This document shows positions 11,670 to 21,036 of a DNA stretch of 64,000 bases, in pieces (positions within the stretch are counted from its first letter, which is position 1; each line of letters starts with the position of its first letter). The DNA comes from Halomonas gemina. Lineage in GTDB: Bacteria > Pseudomonadota > Gammaproteobacteria > Pseudomonadales > Halomonadaceae. The stretch is from contig NZ_JAMJPK010000001.1 of assembly GCF_023554995.1 (NCBI RefSeq), forward strand, positions 434,001 through 498,000, in the 5' to 3' direction. Both the position numbers and the translations under genes were made by a program. The notes under the pieces were generated by a model, which made no database searches, was not told where the DNA came from, and was given only the letters and a program-made list of their open reading frames with translations.

Positions 11670-12192
11670 GCAGACCGTCACCCGCCCGCTGATCGTCAAG
11701 CGCCGCCTGGTCGAGGACCAGTGGGTCCGCCACGACGAGGAGACCGTCCCGGCGCAGGGGCCCTCCCTGGTCCCCCTGGCGGTCTGGCAGGCTGCCGGCC
11801 GGCGCGACGACCTGGCCCCCTGGCTGCCCAGCGACACCGAGCTCACGCCGGCGCTGGCCGACGAGCTCAAGACGGCCCCGCTGGTCGGCATCGACTTCCC
11901 GAAGTTCACCGATGGCCGGGGCTACAGCATCGCCCGACTGCTGCGCGAGCGGCACGGCTATCGGGGCCAAATCCGCGCCCTGGGCGATGTGCTGATCGAC
12001 CAGCTGTTCTACATGTCGCGCTGCGGCTTCGATGCCTTCTCGCTGCGCGAGGACCAGGTCGTCGAGGATGCCCTGCGCGCCCTGGACACCTTCAGTCGCG
12101 GCTACCAGCCGGGCACCGACGACCCCGAACCGCTGTTCCGTCGTCGCCTGCGCGAGCTCGGACAGCGGCACGCGCAACCCGCCCTGGCCTGA
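11662..12192 (+). CDS. DUF934 protein, partner of CysI
   Basis: A 176-aa DUF934-family protein. These proteins are found next to cysI in pseudomonads and relatives that lack CysJ and are thought to help the sulfite reductase, though no biochemical role is established to my knowledge. The conserved block VGIDFPKFTDGRGYSIARLL and the following RGQIRALGDVLIDQ are clear. The ATG at 11662 overlaps cysI by 8 bases, pointing to translational coupling. A continuous frame extends upstream inside cysI but is not the protein. Confidence 0.85.
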   Translation: MPEQTVTRPLIVKRRLVEDQWVRHDEETVPAQGPSLVPLAVWQAAGRRDDLAPWLPSDTELTPALADELKTAPLVGIDFPKFTDGRGYSIARLLRERHGYRGQIRALGDVLIDQLFYMSRCGFDAFSLREDQVVEDALRALDTFSRGYQPGTDDPEPLFRRRLRELGQRHAQPALA

Positions 12193-12215
12193 CGCTCCCT
12201 CCCCGTGCAGAGCAC

Positions 12216-12239
12216 GCTGCCGGCCCTCGGGCCGGCAGC
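12216..12239. terminator. Bidirectional hairpin between DUF934 and smr genes
   Basis: A perfect 10-bp stem GCTGCCGGCC/GGCCGGCAGC with a CTCG loop lies between convergent genes. The plus-strand tail (ACTGTTTG) is only weakly T-rich. Confidence 0.5.
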
Positions 12240-12257
12240 ACTGTTTGCGCGCGGGCC

Positions 12258-12851
12258 TCAGCCGCGCCGCTTCTGCTGGCGTTCGCGGTTCGCCGACCTC
12301 GCTCGCTCGCTCTTGCGCAGCATCACCCAGGTCGCGCCCAGGCCGCCGTCTGCCTGACCCGCCGAGACGTAGGCCTGGACCTCGTCGAAGGCGCCGAGCC
12401 ACTTCGCCAGGTAGGAGCGCAGCACGTTGGGCGGGCTGTCGATCTCGCGTCCCCGGCCATGGACGATCAGCACCGAGCGCAGGTCGTGGGCGTAGGCCTC
12501 GCGAATGAAGGGCGGCAGCAGTCTCCGGCACTCCTCCAGCGGCCGACGCAGCAGGTGGAGGCTGGCCTGCACCGGGTAGCCGCCGTGACGCAGACGGTCG
12601 ACCACCGCCTGCTGGATGCCGTCGCGGTGGAAGGCCAGCGGATCGAAGGGGGGCACCAGGTCGACGAAGTCGTCGGAGAGGAAGTCGCGGCCCGAGGCCT
12701 CGGCCGCGGCACTCTCGCGCCGGGCCAGCTGCGCCTCGCTGGGCGCGCCGCGGGTTCGCCCGGGGTCGGCCCGGTTGGTGGCGCTGCGCAGGGGACGCAC
12801 ATCCTCCATCAGTGCCCGGAAATCCACGTCGTCGCGATTCGCCTGGCTCAT
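12258..12851 (-). CDS. Smr-domain protein (YdaL/MutS2-type endonuclease domain)
   Basis: A 197-aa protein with a charged N-terminal half and a C-terminal Smr domain (about residues 95-180) containing SLHLLRRPLEECR and the catalytic-type loop HGRGREIDSPPNVLRSYL. Smr domains nick nucleic acids; stand-alone versions are uncharacterised DNA- or RNA-processing proteins. The start at 12851 has GGAGG 7 bases upstream; a few codons further upstream are open but lie before this ribosome site. It is convergent with the DUF934 gene. Confidence 0.85.
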   Translation of the reverse strand: MSQANRDDVDFRALMEDVRPLRSATNRADPGRTRGAPSEAQLARRESAAAEASGRDFLSDDFVDLVPPFDPLAFHRDGIQQAVVDRLRHGGYPVQASLHLLRRPLEECRRLLPPFIREAYAHDLRSVLIVHGRGREIDSPPNVLRSYLAKWLGAFDEVQAYVSAGQADGGLGATWVMLRKSERARSANRERQQKRRG

Positions 12852-12966
12852 GGGGCACCTCCTGGACGTCATGGGGAAATCCCATCCTAGCAGAGCCGCC
12901 CCGGCGGCTTAAGTCGCCGGCCCGATCGTGGCAGGATGGCCACCTCCCCCACGACAAGGATGCCCC

Positions 12967-13407
12967 ATGCGACCCCTCAAGTGGCTGGGGGCCCTGGCCC
13001 TCGGCACACCGCTGGCCCTGGCCGGCTGGCTGTGGCTCTCGCTGCTCAGCCCCTGGACCTATGACCGACCCGACCACCTGGATCCCGTCCGGGAGGGCCC
13101 CCACCGGGTCTTCGTCTATGGCACTCTCACCCATGCGCCGGTCCGCTGGCTGGTCTACGGCCGCGTCGGCGACCCCGAGCCTGCCGTGCTGGAAGGCTTC
13201 GAGCGCACGGGTCTGGACCTGTCGCCGGCGCCCGGGGCCCGGGTCGAAGGGCTGCTGCTGCGTGTCGAGGCCCAGGAGCTCGAACGCCTCGACCGCTACG
13301 AACGCCTCGGCATCCGCTACGAGCGGGTCCGCCAGGTGCTCGCCGATGGCCGGGCGGCCTGGGTCTACCGTCGCCTGCCGGCCACGGACGAGGCATCGGC
13401 GGAGTGA
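12967..13407 (+). CDS. Membrane-anchored gamma-glutamylcyclotransferase-like protein
   Basis: A 146-aa protein with a hydrophobic N-terminal segment (residues 5-28), which should anchor it in or send it across the inner membrane, and a GGCT/AIG2-like fold starting at VFVYGTL (48-54). The later RVEGLLLRV and LERLDRYERLG blocks are typical of the family. GGCT-like proteins cleave or cyclise gamma-glutamyl amides, but many members have unknown substrates. The membrane anchor is unusual because most are cytosolic. The ATG at 12967 has AAGGA upstream. Confidence 0.75.
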   Translation: MRPLKWLGALALGTPLALAGWLWLSLLSPWTYDRPDHLDPVREGPHRVFVYGTLTHAPVRWLVYGRVGDPEPAVLEGFERTGLDLSPAPGARVEGLLLRVEAQELERLDRYERLGIRYERVRQVLADGRAAWVYRRLPATDEASAE

Positions 13408-13475
13408 CGTCATGCTGGCCCTGCCTGCACCCGCTGATACAATGGCGCCACCTATCCCGGGTCCAAGGAGCCTCC

Positions 13476-13823
13476 ATGGCCGGCATCACCCTCTACCACA
13501 ACCCGCGCTGCTCCAAGTCACGCCAGGCCCTGGCCCTGCTCGAGGAGGGCGGTGCCGAGGTGACAGTCCGCCGCTACCTGGACGCGCCGCTGGATGCCGA
13601 TGAGCTGCGCTCCCTGATCCAGCGCCTGGAGGGGAGTGTCTCGGCGCTGGTGCGGCACAATGAGACCGAGTGGAAGCAGCTCGGGGCCGATGCCGAGGAT
13701 CCCCGCCAGGTGATCGATGCCATCGTCACCCACCCGCGGCTCCTGCAGCGGCCGATCGCCGACGATGGGCAACGGGCCGCCATTGGCCGGCCGCCCGAGG
13801 CGGTTTGCTCCCTCCTCGACTGA
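13476..13823 (+). CDS. arsC: ArsC-family (glutaredoxin-dependent) arsenate reductase
   Basis: A 115-aa thioredoxin-fold protein with catalytic C12 in YHNPRCSKSRQAL and the conserved RPI triad late in the sequence (LLQRPIADD). These are hallmarks of glutaredoxin-linked ArsC, which reduces arsenate to arsenite. No arsenite pump or ArsR gene is adjacent, and the YffB/Spx-like relatives look similar, so the physiological substrate is not certain. The ATG at 13476 has AAGGAG upstream; the codons upstream of it are not part of the family. Confidence 0.85.
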   Translation: MAGITLYHNPRCSKSRQALALLEEGGAEVTVRRYLDAPLDADELRSLIQRLEGSVSALVRHNETEWKQLGADAEDPRQVIDAIVTHPRLLQRPIADDGQRAAIGRPPEAVCSLLD

Positions 13824-14893
<1,070 letters not shown>

Positions 14894-14981
14894 CGGATGG
14901 CGCGAGAGCTGCTAGGCTGAGCTTGACCGGCGTCAAGCGACGACCGGTCATCCCCTCACTGGACACGAAATGGAGATCGTG

Positions 14982-15452
14982 ATGCCACTCTCCCGCCTGC
15001 CTCTCATCGCTGCCGCCACCCTCTCCACCGCCCTTCTCGCCTCGACCAGTAGCCAGGCCGATGTCGACAAGGCCATCGAGTACCGCCAGGATGCCCTGGG
15101 CGTCATGGCCTGGCAGATCGGCCCGCTGGGCGACATGGCCCAGGGCAAGGTCGACTACGACGCCGAGGAGTTCGCCCGCCGTGCCGAGAATCTCGCCGGC
15201 GTGGCCCACCTCCCCTGGGAAGGGTTCGTCGAGGGCTCCCTGCGGGGGGACGACCATGGCGTCGATACCGATGCCCTGGCCGATATCGCCGACGACCGGG
15301 CGGACTTCGAGTCCCGTCAGCAGACCCTGATCGAGGAGACCGCCACCCTGGCCGAGCTCGCCCGGGGCGATGACTTCACGGCCATGCGCCGTCAGGTAGC
15401 GACGGTCGCCGATACCTGCAAGGGCTGCCACGACAACTATCGTGCCGAGTGA
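14982..15452 (+). CDS. Cytochrome c' (class II c-type cytochrome)
   Basis: A 156-aa periplasmic four-helix-bundle cytochrome with a signal peptide (cleavage likely after SSQA, near residue 25) and the haem site C146-K-G-C149-H150 at the C-terminus, which defines class II cytochromes. Cytochromes c' bind NO and may protect against nitrosative stress or carry electrons. The ATG at 14982 is chosen because GGAG at 14972-14975 is properly spaced; an upstream ATG at 14970 overlaps that ribosome site. It is convergent with a cytochrome b561 gene, a plausible redox partner. Confidence 0.88.
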   Translation: MPLSRLPLIAAATLSTALLASTSSQADVDKAIEYRQDALGVMAWQIGPLGDMAQGKVDYDAEEFARRAENLAGVAHLPWEGFVEGSLRGDDHGVDTDALADIADDRADFESRQQTLIEETATLAELARGDDFTAMRRQVATVADTCKGCHDNYRAE

Positions 15453-15522
15453 TCCGGCGCGACGCCGTCACGCCGAGGCGGCGCCTCGAACCGCCTCGGC
15501 CTCGCCCCCATCTCGCCGCGCA

Positions 15523-16206
15523 TCACAGCTGCCATAGCCAGCCCACCACCCCGATTGCGACCACCAGCAGGGCGGCCGCCAGCCAGGGACTGCCACGCGC
15601 CGGGACGGCGCTTTCGTCGGCCACTTTTTCGGGACCTCCCGGCAGCCGCTTGCGCCCCGTAACCATGGCGCCCACCAGACGCTCCCCCTTCAGCCGATGC
15701 ACCACCAGGGCCACCAGGTGAAGCACGATCAATGCGATCAGCAACTGCGCATTCCAGTGGTGCAGGGTGTGCAGGCTGTCGCTGACCTCGCTCGAGACCC
15801 GCTCATGCAGCGGCGCCTGGAAGAAGATGTCGTCACTGAGGAAGAGCCCGCTGGTCGCCTGGACACTCAGTGACACCAGCATGGCGAGCACCGACAGTCC
15901 GCCGAGGGGATTGTGGCCGGCATAGGGCGGCAGCGGCCCGCGGCGCAGGGCGCGCAGGTAGTCCAGCATGGCGCGTGGCCCATGCAGGAAATGCCACAGC
16001 CGCGCGTGGTGGCTGCCCGCCAGGGCCCAGCCCCAGCGAAAGAGCAGCAGGCCCAGCACCACCAGCCCGGCCCGACCGTGGATCTCCACGGGAAACACGA
16101 AGGGCGCCCCGCCGGTCTTCATGGTGTAGAAGGAGAGTGCCACGGTGCTCACCAGGGCCCAGTGAAACAGGCGTATCGGCAGATCCCAGACTCTCACTTG
16201 GTGCAT
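15523..16206 (-). CDS. Cytochrome b561 family membrane protein
   Basis: A 227-aa di-haem-type b cytochrome with about five membrane helices and histidines in the right places: LFHWALV (helix 1), EIHGRAGL, LHHWNAQLL and LHLVALVVHRLKG. The family moves electrons between quinone and periplasmic c-type haem proteins, so pairing with the convergent cytochrome c' makes sense. The ATG at 16206 has GAGGAG upstream; the open frame before it does not resemble the family. A divergent azlC promoter lies immediately upstream. Confidence 0.85.
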   Translation of the reverse strand: MHQVRVWDLPIRLFHWALVSTVALSFYTMKTGGAPFVFPVEIHGRAGLVVLGLLLFRWGWALAGSHHARLWHFLHGPRAMLDYLRALRRGPLPPYAGHNPLGGLSVLAMLVSLSVQATSGLFLSDDIFFQAPLHERVSSEVSDSLHTLHHWNAQLLIALIVLHLVALVVHRLKGERLVGAMVTGRKRLPGGPEKVADESAVPARGSPWLAAALLVVAIGVVGWLWQL

Positions 16207-16273
16207 CTTGCTGGCTCCTCGCGTTTCCGGAATAACATCCTTGCCGCCGGGTGAGACATGGCGCCGTGCAGCG

Positions 16274-16279
16274 TATAAT
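16274..16279 (+). promoter_or_regulatory. Consensus -10 box of the azlCD operon
   Basis: A perfect TATAAT lies 55 bases before the proposed azlC start. The -35 region is poor (GAGACA at 16253-16258 with a short 15-bp spacer), so an activator may be needed. Confidence 0.5.
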
Positions 16280-16333
16280 GTTCCGCTCATGCAAGTGTCG
16301 GCGCTACACCACACGACGACAAGGAGGTCCGCG

Positions 16334-17035
16334 TTGCTCAAGCGTCACGCCTGGCGGGAGGCGGGTGTCACCACCCTGCCGGTGATGTTCGGCTACCTGC
16401 CGCTGGGGGCCGCCTTCGGCATCCTCGCCATAGAGGTGGGCGTCCCGGCCTGGGGGGCGCTGCTGATGTCACTGCTCATCTATGCCGGGGCTGGGCAGTT
16501 CCTGGCCGTCACCCTGCTCGCCGCCGGGGCCGGGCTGGTGGAGGTGGCCGTGGCCACCCTGATGTTGAACTCCCGCCATCTCTTCTATGGCCTCTCCCTG
16601 TTGCGCCGCTTCCAGGGTGCGGGCTGGCGCAAGCCCTACCTGGTCTTCGCCCTCACCGACGAGACCTACTCGCTGCTCACCACCCACGGCGGTGATGCCG
16701 GCCTGGACCATGCCCAGGCCTTTCGCGTCAGCCTGCTCAACCAGCTCTGGTGGGTGCTGGGCTCGTTGGCGGGGGTGCTGGTCGGCACGACCCTGGCCTT
16801 CGATAGTCGCGGCATCGAGTTCGCCCTGACGGCGCTGTTCATCGTCCTCACCCTGGAACAGGCACGCCGGCTGCGCCAGTGGCTGCCCTTCGCCATCGCC
16901 CTGGTCACCGGCCTCGCGGCCATGCTGCTGCTGCCGGATCGCCACCTGCTGCTGGGCGCCATCGGGGCGGCCAGCCTGGTGCTGCTGGCCGACTACCGCC
17001 GCCGGCAGGGCCGGCTGGCAGGAGGTGCATCATGA
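16334..17035 (+). CDS. azlC: AzlC-family branched-chain amino acid exporter, large subunit
   Basis: A 233-aa membrane protein with about seven helices. AzlC and AzlD together export branched-chain amino acids or analogues. The VTTLPVMFGYLPLGAAFGI start and the NSRHLFYGLSL and FALTDETYSL motifs are diagnostic. The TTG at 16334 is preferred over upstream ATGs (for example 16289) because a perfect AAGGAGG sits at 16321-16327, 6 bases away. The stop overlaps azlD (ATGA). Confidence 0.88.
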   Translation: MLKRHAWREAGVTTLPVMFGYLPLGAAFGILAIEVGVPAWGALLMSLLIYAGAGQFLAVTLLAAGAGLVEVAVATLMLNSRHLFYGLSLLRRFQGAGWRKPYLVFALTDETYSLLTTHGGDAGLDHAQAFRVSLLNQLWWVLGSLAGVLVGTTLAFDSRGIEFALTALFIVLTLEQARRLRQWLPFAIALVTGLAAMLLLPDRHLLLGAIGAASLVLLADYRRRQGRLAGGAS

Positions 17036-17379
17036 ACGGCCTCGATCTGCTGGGGTTCATCATGGTCTGCGCCGCGGCAACGCTCGCCACCCGGGTACTG
17101 CCCTTCGTGGCCCTGGCGCGCCAGGCGGAGCACCCGCTGATCCTGCACCTGGGCCGCTACCTGCCGCCGGCGGTGATGATGATCCTGGTGCTCTACGCCC
17201 TGCGCGACTTCCGCCCGCTGGCCGACGGCCAGCTCAATGCGGCGGCCGATGGCTGGCCGATGATCCTCGCCTCGCTGGCGGTGGTGGGCCTGCACCTGTG
17301 GCAGCGCAATGCCCTGCTCTCGATCATCGGCGGCACCGGCGCCTACATGGCGATGGTGCAGCTGGGCTGGGCACCATAA
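17032..17379 (+). CDS. azlD: AzlD-family branched-chain amino acid exporter, small subunit
   Basis: A 115-aa protein with four membrane helices, the usual small partner of AzlC. Conserved ATRVLPF and the LPPAVMMILVLYALRD stretch are present. It overlaps azlC by 4 bases and has AGGAGG 6 bases before its ATG. A HindIII-type palindrome ATAAGCTTAT at 17377-17386 spans its stop codon. Confidence 0.88.
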   Translation: MNGLDLLGFIMVCAAATLATRVLPFVALARQAEHPLILHLGRYLPPAVMMILVLYALRDFRPLADGQLNAAADGWPMILASLAVVGLHLWQRNALLSIIGGTGAYMAMVQLGWAP

Positions 17380-17472
17380 GCTTATCGGGAAATATCTACC
17401 GCCCGCCCCGCCCGGGGTATTGAGCTCGAACCGGCGAGCGGCGACCATGGCACAAAATCCGAGGAGAAGGTC

Positions 17473-18114
17473 ATGACACGCAAGATTGCCGATATCCGGC
17501 GCGACTATGAAGGCGGCCAACTCGACGAGTCCGCCACCCCCGACGAGCCGATGGCGCTGTTCGACGAGTGGCTGACCCTGGCGCTGGAGGCCGAGGGGGA
17601 CGACGGCAATGCCATGACCCTGGCCACCGCCGACAGTCAGGGGCGTCCCCATGCCCGCATCGTGCTGCTCAAGGGCATCGACGACCAGGGCCTGGTCTTC
17701 TACACCAACTACCACAGCCACAAGGGCAGCGAGCTGGCCAACGTGCCCCATGCGGCCCTGGTCTTCTGGTGGCCCTCGCTCTCCCGCCAGGTGCGGGTCG
17801 AGGGGCGTGTGGAGCAGGTCGCCCCCGAGGAGTCGGATGCCTACTTTGCCACCCGCCCGCGCGGCAGCCAGCTGGGCGCCTGGGTGGCCACCCAGAGCGT
17901 GGTGATCCCGGATCGCACCTGGCTCGAGGAGCGCGAGCAGCGCTTCGAGCACGCCTACGAGGGTCAGGAGATTTCCCGCCCCATCCATTGGGGCGGCTAC
18001 CGGGTAGTGCCCGACATGATCGAATTCTGGCAGGGGCAGCCGAGCCGGCTCCACGACCGCATCCGCTACGAGCGCCGCGACGGCAGCTGGCACCGCTTCC
18101 GCCTGGCGCCCTGA
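17473..18114 (+). CDS. pdxH: Pyridoxamine 5'-phosphate oxidase PdxH
   Basis: PdxH is an FMN enzyme that oxidises pyridoxamine or pyridoxine 5'-phosphate to the coenzyme PLP. The 213-aa protein has the family landmarks RIVLLKGIDDQGLVFYTN (FMN binding), HKGSELA, the RVEGRVEQV strand, SQLGAW, and the C-terminal WQGQPSRLHDR motif with RLAP at the very end. GAGGAG precedes the ATG. A single-gene unit between azlD and a bidirectional hairpin. Confidence 0.95.
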   Translation: MTRKIADIRRDYEGGQLDESATPDEPMALFDEWLTLALEAEGDDGNAMTLATADSQGRPHARIVLLKGIDDQGLVFYTNYHSHKGSELANVPHAALVFWWPSLSRQVRVEGRVEQVAPEESDAYFATRPRGSQLGAWVATQSVVIPDRTWLEEREQRFEHAYEGQEISRPIHWGGYRVVPDMIEFWQGQPSRLHDRIRYERRDGSWHRFRLAP

Positions 18115-18130
18115 GCGCGCCTCCCGCCCC

Positions 18131-18159
18131 ACGGCTCCCGCTACTGTGGCGGGGGCCGT
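18131..18159. terminator. Bidirectional hairpin between pdxH and patZ
   Basis: Stem 18131-18141 pairs with 18149-18159 (11 bp with one G-T pair) around a 7-base loop. It lies between convergent genes. T-runs are short on both strands. Confidence 0.5.
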
Positions 18160-18177
18160 TGTCGTCCAGCGACCGGC

Positions 18178-20925
18178 TCAGTCCGGCAGGCTCTCCAGGC
18201 GATGCTTCTGCCAGTCGCTTTCCGGCTCGTTGAGCCGCAGCACCGCATCCACCACCTGCTCCTCCATGTTGTAGCGCTGCTTGAAGCCCAGGTGCTTCAT
18301 CAGCGCTCGCATTGGATGGTTGTCGACCATGATCTTGCCGATCATCTCCAGGGTGCCCACGCTCTTGCAGTAGCTGATCATCTTCTTCATCAGCAGGCTG
18401 CCGATGCCGAGCCCCTGGAGGTCGTCGCGGATGATGACCGAGAACTCGGTACGGATGTTGTCCGGGTCGTTCCATACGCGGACCACCCCGAGCATCTCCT
18501 TGCTGCCGTCGTCTTGCAGGTGCTCGGCGATGAAGGCCATCTGCCGGTCATAGTTGATGTGCGAGAGGTTCGACAGGTCGCGCTGGGTCAGGTCGGCCTT
18601 GTTGTGGAAGTAACGGAAGCGGATGCTCTCCTCGGAGAGCTGCTCATGGAACCGGGTGATTAGTGGCGCATCCTCAGCGCGGATCGGGCGAACCTCGACC
18701 TGCCAGCCGTTCTTGAGCGTCACCCACTCCCGCAGCTCCTCGGGATAGGGCATGATCGCGAAGCGCGCGGGAGTGCCGAGGTCCATGGCGAAGTCCACCG
18801 CCAACACGCCATCGCGGTTGAGCAGCAGCGGGTTGAGCTCCAGGCCACGCAGCTGGGGCAGGTCACTGGCCATCTGTGACAGTTTCACCAGCAGCTCGCA
18901 GAGCCGCTCCAGGTCGCGCTCGGGATGGCTGGAGTGTTCGCGGATCAGGCGGGCGGCATGGGTGCGCCCCACCACGTCCGCGGCTAGGCTCATGTTGAGC
19001 GGCGGCAGGGCCACCTGGCGGTCGGCCAGGATATTGACCTTGTAGCCACCGATGCCGAAGACGATCACCGGGCCGAAGACCGGGTCCCGGGTGATACCGG
19101 CACACAGCTGCATGGAGTGCTTGCCACGCTGCATGGCCTGCAGGCAGTACTCGCGGACCGCGAAGTCCGGAAACTTCTCCGTTACCTTGTCGCGCAGGCG
19201 TCCCACGGCCTCGGCGACCTGTTCCGGGCTCGCCAGGTCCTGGATCAGGCCGGCGGAGATCTTGTGCGGGTGCTGGCGGTAGCGGAAGGGGCGGCAGTTG
19301 CCCTCGTGAACCACCTTGAGGGCCATGGGCCCCTCGAAGGCGGCTGCCGCCTCGGCGGCCTCCTCGGCAGTCTGCGGGTAGCGGCTCGCTGCCACCGGGA
19401 GGCCGTAGGCCTCCAGCACCCGGGACGTCTCGGAATGCGACAGGCATTCGCGTCCCGCCTCGCGGGCCTCCTCGATCAGCGACCGGCAGCGCCGACGGAT
19501 CTCCGGGGTAGTGGCAAAGGGCAGGCTCGGCGGGATTTCCTGGAGCAGTGCCTGCACCCGCTGGTAGTCGACCATGTGCATGAAGGCCTTCACCGCCTTC
19601 TCCGGGGAGATGTAGGTGGGAATGCCGGCCAGATTGCACTCGTGGCGCGCCGAGAGGGCCTCCTCGAGGCCCATCCAGCTGGTCAGCAGGTTGCGCCGGA
19701 AGCGCTTGCGCGCGGCGATGATCGCCTGGGCGGTGGTCTTCGACGGGGCCAGGCGGGTCGGGGCATGGACGACCAGCACGGCATCCACGCCCGGGTCGGC
19801 CGCCACGATCTCCAGGGCCTCGACGAGTCGCTCCGGGGTGGCATTGCCGCCCAGGTCCACCGGGTTCTCGCCGGGCTTGCTCATGTCGAAGTCGTCGCGG
19901 CGCAGGGCGTCACGGGTCGCCTCGCTGAATTGGGCCAGCTTGCCCCCGGCGTTGATCAGCTTGTCGATGGCCAGCATCGCCGGCCCCAGGCCATTGGAGA
20001 CGATGGCCAGGCGATCCCCCTTCAGCGGCTTCACGCGTGACAGCGTCTCCAGGGCATCGAACAGCTCGTCGGAGTCGTCGACCCTGACGACCCCTGCCCG
20101 GGCGAAGGCCGCATCGAAGATCTGGTCGCGATTGGCGACACCGGGCGTCGGCGGCAGGCCGGAAATGTCGGACTCCGCCGTACGGCCGCTCTTGATGGCC
20201 AGTACCAGGCGATTGCGGGAGGCATCGCGCAGCGCGGTCATGAAGTGCTGGGCATCCATGATGCGCTCGAGGTGAAGCAGGATCGCCTGGGCGGGGGAAA
20301 ACTGGTTGATGTAGTCCATCAGGTCGGGCAACAGGACGTCGACGCTGTCCCCCACCGTGAGCAGGTGGGAGAAGCCGATGCCGCGGCCGGCGGCCCAGTC
20401 GATCATGGCATTGCCGAGCATTCCCGACTGGCCGAGATAGGCCACTCGCCCGGCCTTCACCGGCTGGCTGGCATAGGAGGCGTTGAGCTTGCGCCCCGGC
20501 ACGATCAGCCCCATGCACTCGGGCCCGAGAACGCGGATGCCCGAGACCCTGGCGGCACCGAGCATGCGGCTGCGGATCGAGCCCTTGTCGCCACGCTCAT
20601 CGTCGAGGTGGGCACCGCCGGACAGCACCAGCGCGGCCTTGACGCCGAAGCGCCCGAGCCTCTCGATCAGGCCCGGCACCGTCTCCACCGGCGAGCAGAT
20701 CACCGCCAGGTCGGGTACCTCGGGGAGCTGCGAGACCCGGCTGACGCAGGGCATCGAGAAGACCGACTCATAGCCCTTGGGGTTGACCGCCCACACGCTG
20801 CCGGCAAAGCCGCCTTCCCGGAGATTGCGGATCACCAGGCCGCCCATGGAGTGTGGCTTTTCGGAGGCCCCGATCACCGCGATGGTAGCGGGCTCGAAGA
20901 AATGGCGCAGGAAGCGGGTGCTCAA
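18178..20925 (-). CDS. patZ: Protein lysine acetyltransferase PatZ (acyl-CoA synthetase-GNAT fusion)
   Basis: A 915-aa fusion: an N-terminal NDP-forming acyl-CoA synthetase-like part (CoA-binding Rossmann domain with TIAVIGAS near residues 14-21, ligase domains to about 460), an ATP-grasp domain (about 485-715) and a C-terminal GNAT acetyltransferase (from about 740; DDLQGLGIGSLLMKKM is the acetyl-CoA loop). This is the Pat/PatZ/YfiQ architecture (E. coli PatZ 886 aa), which acetylates lysines and classically inactivates acyl-CoA synthetases. It starts at a TTG at 20925 with GGAGG upstream. It is divergent from an HDAC-family deacetylase 111 bp away. Confidence 0.9.
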   Translation of the reverse strand: MSTRFLRHFFEPATIAVIGASEKPHSMGGLVIRNLREGGFAGSVWAVNPKGYESVFSMPCVSRVSQLPEVPDLAVICSPVETVPGLIERLGRFGVKAALVLSGGAHLDDERGDKGSIRSRMLGAARVSGIRVLGPECMGLIVPGRKLNASYASQPVKAGRVAYLGQSGMLGNAMIDWAAGRGIGFSHLLTVGDSVDVLLPDLMDYINQFSPAQAILLHLERIMDAQHFMTALRDASRNRLVLAIKSGRTAESDISGLPPTPGVANRDQIFDAAFARAGVVRVDDSDELFDALETLSRVKPLKGDRLAIVSNGLGPAMLAIDKLINAGGKLAQFSEATRDALRRDDFDMSKPGENPVDLGGNATPERLVEALEIVAADPGVDAVLVVHAPTRLAPSKTTAQAIIAARKRFRRNLLTSWMGLEEALSARHECNLAGIPTYISPEKAVKAFMHMVDYQRVQALLQEIPPSLPFATTPEIRRRCRSLIEEAREAGRECLSHSETSRVLEAYGLPVAASRYPQTAEEAAEAAAAFEGPMALKVVHEGNCRPFRYRQHPHKISAGLIQDLASPEQVAEAVGRLRDKVTEKFPDFAVREYCLQAMQRGKHSMQLCAGITRDPVFGPVIVFGIGGYKVNILADRQVALPPLNMSLAADVVGRTHAARLIREHSSHPERDLERLCELLVKLSQMASDLPQLRGLELNPLLLNRDGVLAVDFAMDLGTPARFAIMPYPEELREWVTLKNGWQVEVRPIRAEDAPLITRFHEQLSEESIRFRYFHNKADLTQRDLSNLSHINYDRQMAFIAEHLQDDGSKEMLGVVRVWNDPDNIRTEFSVIIRDDLQGLGIGSLLMKKMISYCKSVGTLEMIGKIMVDNHPMRALMKHLGFKQRYNMEEQVVDAVLRLNEPESDWQKHRLESLPD

Positions 20926-20940
20926 GCAGGATCCTCCCTG

Positions 20941-20979
20941 AAGGGCTCGTCGCCCTTCATTGTGTAAGACTTATTGACA
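20941..20979. promoter_or_regulatory. patZ-deacetylase divergent control region
   Basis: The gap between the divergent genes has an inverted repeat AAGGGC/GCCCTT (20941-20957, 5-base loop) and a perfect -35-type TTGACA at 20974-20979 pointing towards the deacetylase gene. No good -10 is seen at standard spacing. Confidence 0.35.
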
Positions 20980-21036
20980 CTGTTCTGCAAGCGGGCGTCA
21001 CGATTAAGGTGACCTCAATCACTTCGGAGCCAGTGC